Assembly: GCA_023974075.1 (NCBI GenBank)
Contig: CM043792.1
Location: 10,893,456-10,957,455 of the forward strand
Reading direction: 5' to 3'
Origin: Chaenocephalus aceratus
Lineage: Eukaryota > Chordata > Actinopteri > Perciformes > Channichthyidae
Length of the DNA: 64,000 nucleotides
Within the stretch, counting starts at the first letter, position 1. Every line of letters begins with the position of its first letter. Position numbers and translations under genes: made by a program. The notes under the pieces are model-generated. The model was not told the origin of the DNA, searched no databases, and worked only from the letters and a program-made list of their open reading frames with translations. This document shows positions 59,058 through 64,000 of the stretch, piece after piece.

Positions 59058-60381
59058 GTTGTTTGTTATTGAGCTTTGGCCCAGGAAGCCGTACCCACTC
59101 AGTGACGACACTGGAAAAGTCCCGGAGCAATGGAAGCGCCCATGGTCATTAGGCACGTATTTCAAAAAGTAAATTCGCGTATCTCGATCGTTTACATTGG
59201 AAATAGACTAGATAAATACATTTCCTAATTGTAATATTGTCGCATGGAAAGCAGTTTGAAAAGTGTTTCCATTTCCCTTTAAAGGTCGGCACAAGAGTAG
59301 ACATGCAGAGCCGGACCGACGCAGTGAAGTTCTACACCGCCTGACAGCAGACATGAAACAATCATTTAAAACAAGACGTATAGACATGCAAACATGCCGC
59401 AAGCTCATCCATTGGCTATGAATCCCCCCTCCCCACTGCTCTCGATTTAATGTGCATAACTTTGGGCAAGGTTCATAGTTTTTAATATTGTAAATCAAGC
59501 AACTGCCGGACTTACGCTCTACAAATACTCAGACTATAAAAACACGCTAAACACAAGTCAATCAATATAAAATCACCTTATGATTTTCATGGCTTTATCC
59601 TAGCTAACACCAGTGAATGACAATGTTTACAAATTGACAGCTGTATTTACGTTGCTCTTTGTAACAGCAAATGTGAACTCAGCTTTTTGCAAACAATGCG
59701 TCTTGTGATAACCTGTAACTATGACGAACATTTGATGACATTAAATAACTTTTAATAACTTTTACCTTGTAGAGATCTCCTCGGAACAGAACCAGCTTAC
59801 TCCTCCGATGCGGGAAGAAAAGATGGTAGAACCCCCCCCTCCTTTGTTTAAAAAAGAAAAAGCTTCACATTTTTAAAAATAAATATATTTAGCCATTTTT
59901 TTCTGCTTTACATCTTGTCCATTAAAGTGCCATATTGTTCAGGTTCAATTACGAAACTATTAAAGTACGCGTTTGAGTCCGACCATTTTAATTTGTGAAT
60001 ACAATATTTGTAAATAATAATTAGAAGCTGAGTAATCGGCTGCAGAGCAAGCTGCTGACGTATGTGCTCAGTGGGCGGAGTTACAGAGATTAAAGATTAA
60101 AATAGTTCTACATGATTGATTCATGTTTCGACGAGAAACATGAATAAATTATGTTTCATATATTAACTGCATATTTGCAAATTGAACAACCCCACTTTCC
60201 CCTTTTTTCAGTGTGGAACGGGTCTGCTTTCTGAGTCAAAACTAAACATGCAGCGTTCAGTTTTTATATGTACCTGGAACAAACAACAACAGGCGCAGGA
60301 TCTGCCTGAACCTCTTGTCATTTTGACGCGGCTCAGTTTAAGATCATCCCTTCTGACATGTATTAACGTGCAGCTGCTTAC

Positions 60382-60513
60382 CGTGTGGTCGTCGGCGTGC
60401 AGGTGTGAGATGAAGATGGTGGAGATCTTGGACAGAGCTTGGTGTCTCCGTAGTGTCTGCAGAGCTGCCCGAAGGTCCCCTCCCCACAGTCCAGCATCAG
60501 GGACTGACTCGGG
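60382..60513 (-). pseudogene. ELAC2: ELAC2 exon with the metal-binding motif, damaged
   Basis: After an AG acceptor (TCTGTGTAG) the exon reads [20 protein letters not shown], the conserved ELAC2 pseudo-active-site entry. A shift follows: DTK ends one frame, and [19 protein letters not shown] continues in another, before a GTAAGC donor. Compared with other vertebrates the gap is short by 7 nt (equivalent to a 1-nt shift). The motif that should read H-L-H-A-D-H reads H-L-H-A-D-D, replacing a metal/catalytic His by Asp. Each could be a sequencing error, but together with the missing exons they suggest a broken copy. Confidence 0.8.
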
Positions 60514-61497
60514 CTACACAGAGAGAGGACATGAGGACAGGGTTTGTTTTAACTGCCATTGTAGAGTTACTCCAGCAACGGAAATTGTATCATTTTTTTA
60601 TTCAAAGCTTGAATAAAAAACAAATCAAAATTCATTACATTGCATCACCTTTAAGGCCTTATCCCTACCTACAGCACTATTTCTGTAAGCATAGCTTTTC
60701 GATCTGCTTTGGCCTCTTTTATGTCTCAGAAAATGGAGTGAGTGGAATAGTGTTGCCATGTGGACAGGGGAAACTAACTTTTTAGGTTTGTACAGTCAAA
60801 GTGTACGCCTTTCCTTTGATAAAGGCCACTTTTTTACAAGTTTGAAAAATCCACATATGCAGAACCATTATAATGAAAAACAGAAGCGACACAAAGCACT
60901 ACTGAGCAGCAGCGTAGCTGTGGGTGGGCCCACCCACATGCACGTCTGGCCCACCCACAGCCAATCAGCGCTTCATAGCGCAGAACCGGGAAGCCCAGAA
61001 GGAAGTGCCACAAACTGCAGTTCATCTAGTGGCCGACAGGGGATGGATGCAAAAAGGAGCAATTCCCATAGACCCCCATGTTAAAATGCCCAACTTTACA
61101 GCAGAAATAAACATGTTTCTAGTCTGGATCCAATAAAACTTATTCTGGATATAGTTAGATTCCACCTTCATGACAATGGAATAGGGAGTGCATTTTTTTA
61201 CCGTGAGTTCTTATAGTAAGTAAAGTAACTTTTGCCGTGAGTGAATGAAAGTATTATTTCTGCTTGAGGTCTGCAGTTTAGCGTGTACACATTTGCTGAA
61301 TATGAAAACACTCAGTGTGTGCCCACTGTGCGACTGTCAAGGATAAACAACCTGTGCCCCCGATATATGTTGTATGTATTATTGCTACACAAACATTACA
61401 TTGCAGTTTAAGTGTCGCCAACTCCGTTTAAGAGATCTATCCCCCGTCTGTGTGAGAGGGGGCGGGGCAGTTTACACACACGCAGCTGCTACATGCA

Positions 61498-61500
61498 GCA

Positions 61501-61528
<28 letters not shown>
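61498..61528. repeat. AC microsatellite
   Basis: About 15 AC units immediately upstream of the BED-finger frame inside the hAT element. Confidence 0.9.
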
Positions 61529-61531
<3 letters not shown>

Positions 61532-61535
61532 GGAG

Positions 61536-61799
61536 ATGGCGGAGAGAACGCGCTCCGAGGTGTGGTTAAACTATAGCCGTGTCGATGGGGAAAATACTCG
61601 TTACCAAAAGTGCAATAAGAGTTTAGCATGTAAGAGCGGTAACACGAGCAATGTGTCTAAACATTTAGCAAAAGTGCTCCACATCCAGACGGAGAAATGC
61701 ACCGGGTTCGACTGTCTTTCTAGCAGCTCTGTAGCCCCATCCACGAGTAACGTTTCCACGTCAGGTGTTCTGTATGCTAGCAGCAACACACCGAGTTAA
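61536..61799 (+). pseudogene. BED zinc-finger N-terminus of a hAT transposase
   Basis: The frame gives 87 residues from MAERTRSEVWLNYSRVDGEN to a TAA. The segment RYQKCNKSLACKSGNTSNVS followed by KHLAKVLH is a BED finger. Where the first Cys of the C-x2-C pair is expected there is a Tyr, so zinc binding is lost. The His pair is present. It ends shortly after a Ser/Thr-rich linker, before the catalytic domain, which is absent from the element. Likely the stub of a ZBED-like transposase. Confidence 0.75.
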
Positions 61800-62065
61800 C
61801 TACATTATACAAACATGGGTTAATGAATAGAGGTAACTGAGTTATTTATTTTGTTAAAGTTTCAGCTATTCTGTTTACAGTTCTGTCATCACATTATTTA
61901 ATACGATTTGTTAAAACATTGTTGTTTCTTTTGATGTGAAATATTATGTATTTAATTTAAATAAAAAGCAATGTTAGTTTTGTTCACAATTTGTTTAGTT
62001 AGTTGACCTTATTTTTTTCTCCAAAAGAACCGATAAAAGTAATGTTAAAGGACCGGATCGATAAG

Positions 62066-63027
62066 ACATAGACATACTTTTTTGTCATTTCAACAAGACA
62101 CAGAGTGTACTATTAAAACGAAATTTCGTTGTACTGGCTTACAGGAACAGGACAATATAAAAACTTGCTAAAATTGTACATATAAATAAATAATAGTGAC
62201 GTGGTGCTGATAAAATTAAAGATAAAGTGTGTGTTTAAAATATAAAGACTTACTATACATATAAATAAAATAGACATACTATATAACAAATATGTGCTCT
62301 TTACACACCGTAATGTAATCTTTATGTTACTGGTCTACTTGCTGTTCAGCAGTCTGATGGCTTGGGGGGAAAAGCTATTGCAGAATCTGACTGTTCTGCT
62401 CTTAATGCTGCGGAACCTCTTGCCGGAGCGCAGCAGGGAGAACAGAGCATGGTGAGGATGAGTGGGGTCTTTAAAAATGTTCTGGGCTTTTGTCAGGCAG
62501 CGTTTCTGAGCGGTGTCTCTGATGGGAGGGAGAGAAACTCTGATGATCTTCTCTGCTGTCCTGACCACTCTCTGCAGAGACTTCCAGTCTTTGGCGTTGC
62601 AGTCTCTCGACCAGATGGAGATGCCGCTGGTCAGCACGCTCTCTATGGTTCCTAGAACGTGGTGAGGATGGGAGGGGGGAGCTGTGCAGGAAGTGTAGGC
62701 GTTGCTGTGCCTTCTTAAATAGTGATGTAGTGTGAGTGGACCAGGTCAGACTGCTTGTGATATGCACCCCCAGGAACTTGGTGCTGTCTGTAGTCTTCAC
62801 TGCTGTGCCGTTGATGTGGAGTGGTGGGTGACAGTGCGTTTTGTTCCTGAAGTCGACAATGATCTCTTTTGTTTTATCGACATTCAGGATCAGGTTGTTG
62901 GTGTTACACCAGTCTGTCAGATGTTTCACCTCCTCCCTCTAGGCCTGTTCGTTGTTGTCCCTGATGAGTCCCACCACTGTTGTATCGTCCGCGTACTTTA
63001 TGATGTGGTTGGTACTGAACCTGGAGC
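62066..63027 (-). mobile_element. 5'-truncated L2-clade LINE inside the hAT
   Basis: ATAAG lies at 62061-62065 and 63028-63032 as a probable short target duplication. On the minus strand two overlapping frames (62929-62471 and 62637-62335) cover the C-terminal part of the reverse transcriptase protein: KHLTDWCNTNNLILNVDKTK, TKFLGVHITSSLTWSTHT, then after a frameshift VLTSGISIW-like LTSGISIWSRDC, LQRVVRTAEKI and DPTHPHHALFSLLRSGKRFR. These are typical of fish L2/jockey-like LINEs. The 3' untranslated end includes AACGAAATTTCGTT and a short terminal repeat. Not functional. Confidence 0.85.
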
Positions 63028-63328
63028 ATAAGCATAAGCACTATCGATAAAAGTAATAGTACCGTTAAAGCCTTAACGATACCCATCCCTATGTGGATGT
63101 CAGTTTTACACACATTCTGAGGCCGCCGTGCCTATGTTTTTTGTTTTCACTGCTAATGTATGCTTATGTTCTATTAGTGCATTAAAAAATCATTAATGAA
63201 GTTTCAGCTCAGACCCCACGCTTAATATGTCTCCCCTGGCCCACCTACATTTCTCCAGGCCCACCCACACAATAATTCCTGGCTACGCCACCCGGGCCCA
63301 CCCACAGCTACGCTGCTGTACGCCACTG

Positions 63329-63631
63329 CTACTGAGTTTTCACTGCTGCTACATTAAGACTGAGGACTGAGACTCAAGCTGATAGGTGTGTTTTTGTGAG
63401 AAAGAGAGAAGGGAGGTTGTGAAAATAAAGTGATATGGTTTATTTTAAAACGTTGTTTTGGTCTTTTCTTTTGATAACTATATTGAATGAATGTTGATTT
63501 TTTTTTTTTCATGCTCTCGTCTTAGTCGTGGAAAGAAAGGTTGTTGAAGGACATTTTTTGTCATGTTCTCGTTGAGGAAATGTTCACACCAAGGGAAGGA
63601 AATAATAAACTGTGCACATAACACGTCGGTT
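63329..63631. other. Short spacer
   Basis: No feature recognised between the hAT right end and the terminal LINE tail. Confidence 0.35.
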
Positions 63632-63971
63632 TGCTATCCTGGCTCCAAAATGGTGGAATGAGCTCCCCATTGACATCAGGACAGCAGAAAGCTTACACAT
63701 CTTCTGGCGCAGACTGAAAACTCATCTCTTTCGACTCCACTTCGAGCGATAGAATTACTAACATAGAATTTCTAACAGAGCACTTATATACTAATAAAGG
63801 ACTGGCTTATCTAAAGCTAGTTGAGAAGCACTTGAAATGTGTTGGCTCTATGAAGCCTGATGTACTTATATGATTCTGTTTTCTTCAAGTTTGTATCTTC
63901 TTGGTCGAATGCACTTGTTGTAAGTCGCATTGGATAAAAGCGTCAGCTCAATGCAATGTAATGTAATGTAA
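63632..63971 (+). mobile_element. L2-clade LINE 3' end
   Basis: The start encodes LAPKWWNELPIDIRTAES followed by RRLKTHLFRLHFER in one frame, the same family as the copy at 40908-41556. The 3' end has GTAAGTCGCATTGGATAAAA and ends with AATGTAATGTAATGTAA. Heavily 5'-truncated; the target duplication is unclear. Confidence 0.8.
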
Positions 63972-64000
63972 CTTTGTATTGATGGGAGGCTGAGGCTGTG

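Larger units (their letters stand above)
57621..59278. mobile_element. Kolobok-like DNA transposon with TTAA duplication and THAP ORF
   Basis: TTAA lies at 57617-57620 and 59279-59282. The left end is AGGGGAAAGGAAACACC and the right end in reverse complement is AGGGAAATGGAAACAC. Kolobok elements target TTAA, start with AGG-type termini and encode THAP-domain proteins, and a THAP frame is present here (59057-58680, minus). A second small frame runs the other way (57853-58020). The 1.66-kb length is too short for a full transposase, so it is an internally deleted copy. Confidence 0.7.
54076..60381 (-). other. ELAC2: ELAC2 interval lacking the expected middle exons
   Basis: Between the exon with the H-x-H-x-D-H region (60382-60513) and the KDATLL exon, vertebrate ELAC2 has several further exons, including the one with the SGDT metal-binding motif. 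I could not find these on the minus strand here. The interval instead holds a family A fragment (54786-54945), a gene fragment (about 55990-56876), a Kolobok-like element (57621-59278), and unassigned sequence at 54076-54781, 54946-55980, 56880-57610 and 59283-60381. Confidence 0.6.
60907..63328 (+). mobile_element. ZBED-type hAT element with perfect 8-bp duplication
   Basis: CTACTGAG lies at 60899-60906 and 63329-63336. The right end in reverse complement begins CAGTGGCGTACAGCAGCGTA. The left end is CAGCAGCGTAGCTGTGGG, so ten bases were lost between the first CAG and CAGCGTAGC. GTGGGTGGGCCC is shared by both ends. Inside are a BED-finger frame (61536-61799), an AC microsatellite (about 61498-61528) and an L2 LINE (62066-63027). 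The rest of the transposase is missing. Confidence 0.88.

Noticed and set aside
62362..63031. Plus-strand frames of about 100 codons
   Set aside because: Antisense shadows of the L2 reverse transcriptase fragment.

Overview
The window looks like vertebrate nuclear DNA, most likely from a spiny-rayed (acanthomorph) teleost. It is AT-rich and split by introns, and it is packed with fish-type mobile elements: L2-clade LINE tails, hAT, Kolobok-like, Harbinger-like and pogo DNA transposons, and a DIRS retrotransposon. The only clearly recognisable host gene is ELAC2 (tRNase Z long form) on the minus strand. Its last three coding exons lie at 54075-48403 and one earlier exon at 60513-60382. The exons that should lie between them are not visible, and the earlier exon carries a frameshift and a His-to-Asp change in the metal-binding motif. 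The copy may therefore be a broken or partial duplicate.

Layout. 1-5540: mostly unassigned sequence, with a foldback element (1131-2000), a hAT element with a perfect 8-bp duplication (2038-2843), and a weak retroviral pol remnant near 3200-3420. 5545-9661: a degraded DIRS-type retrotransposon with a frameshifted tyrosine recombinase, interrupted by two foldback elements. 9662-11330: pieces of repeat family B. 13378-15750: a long-terminal-inverted-repeat element (B1). 16118-22109: a candidate 6-kb element containing a 217-bp tandem array. 25118-27625: a second family-B element (B2) carrying a solo LTR. 27630-27975: a TTAA element of family A. 30772-30951: a foldback MITE.

30955-34420 is almost repeat-free and may hold regulatory sequence. 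34660-36420 is a third family-B piece. 38655-42029 holds a reversed family-A fragment, a hAT MITE, an L2 LINE tail and a family-A element. 42157-45874 is a three-level nest: a TTAA element inside a hAT element inside a Harbinger-like element. A perfect 27-bp hairpin follows at 46280.

48200-60513 is the ELAC2 locus. Its introns hold a pogo element (49081-50363), a ZBED-type hAT element (about 51060-53130) that is itself split by another hAT, a decayed multi-exon gene fragment (about 55990-56876), and a Kolobok-like element (57621-59278) with a THAP-domain reading frame. 60907-63328 is another ZBED-hAT with an L2 LINE inside. The window ends in an L2 tail. No gene network can be inferred: most coding-like sequence here is transposon remains, and the history is one of repeated insertion into insertion.
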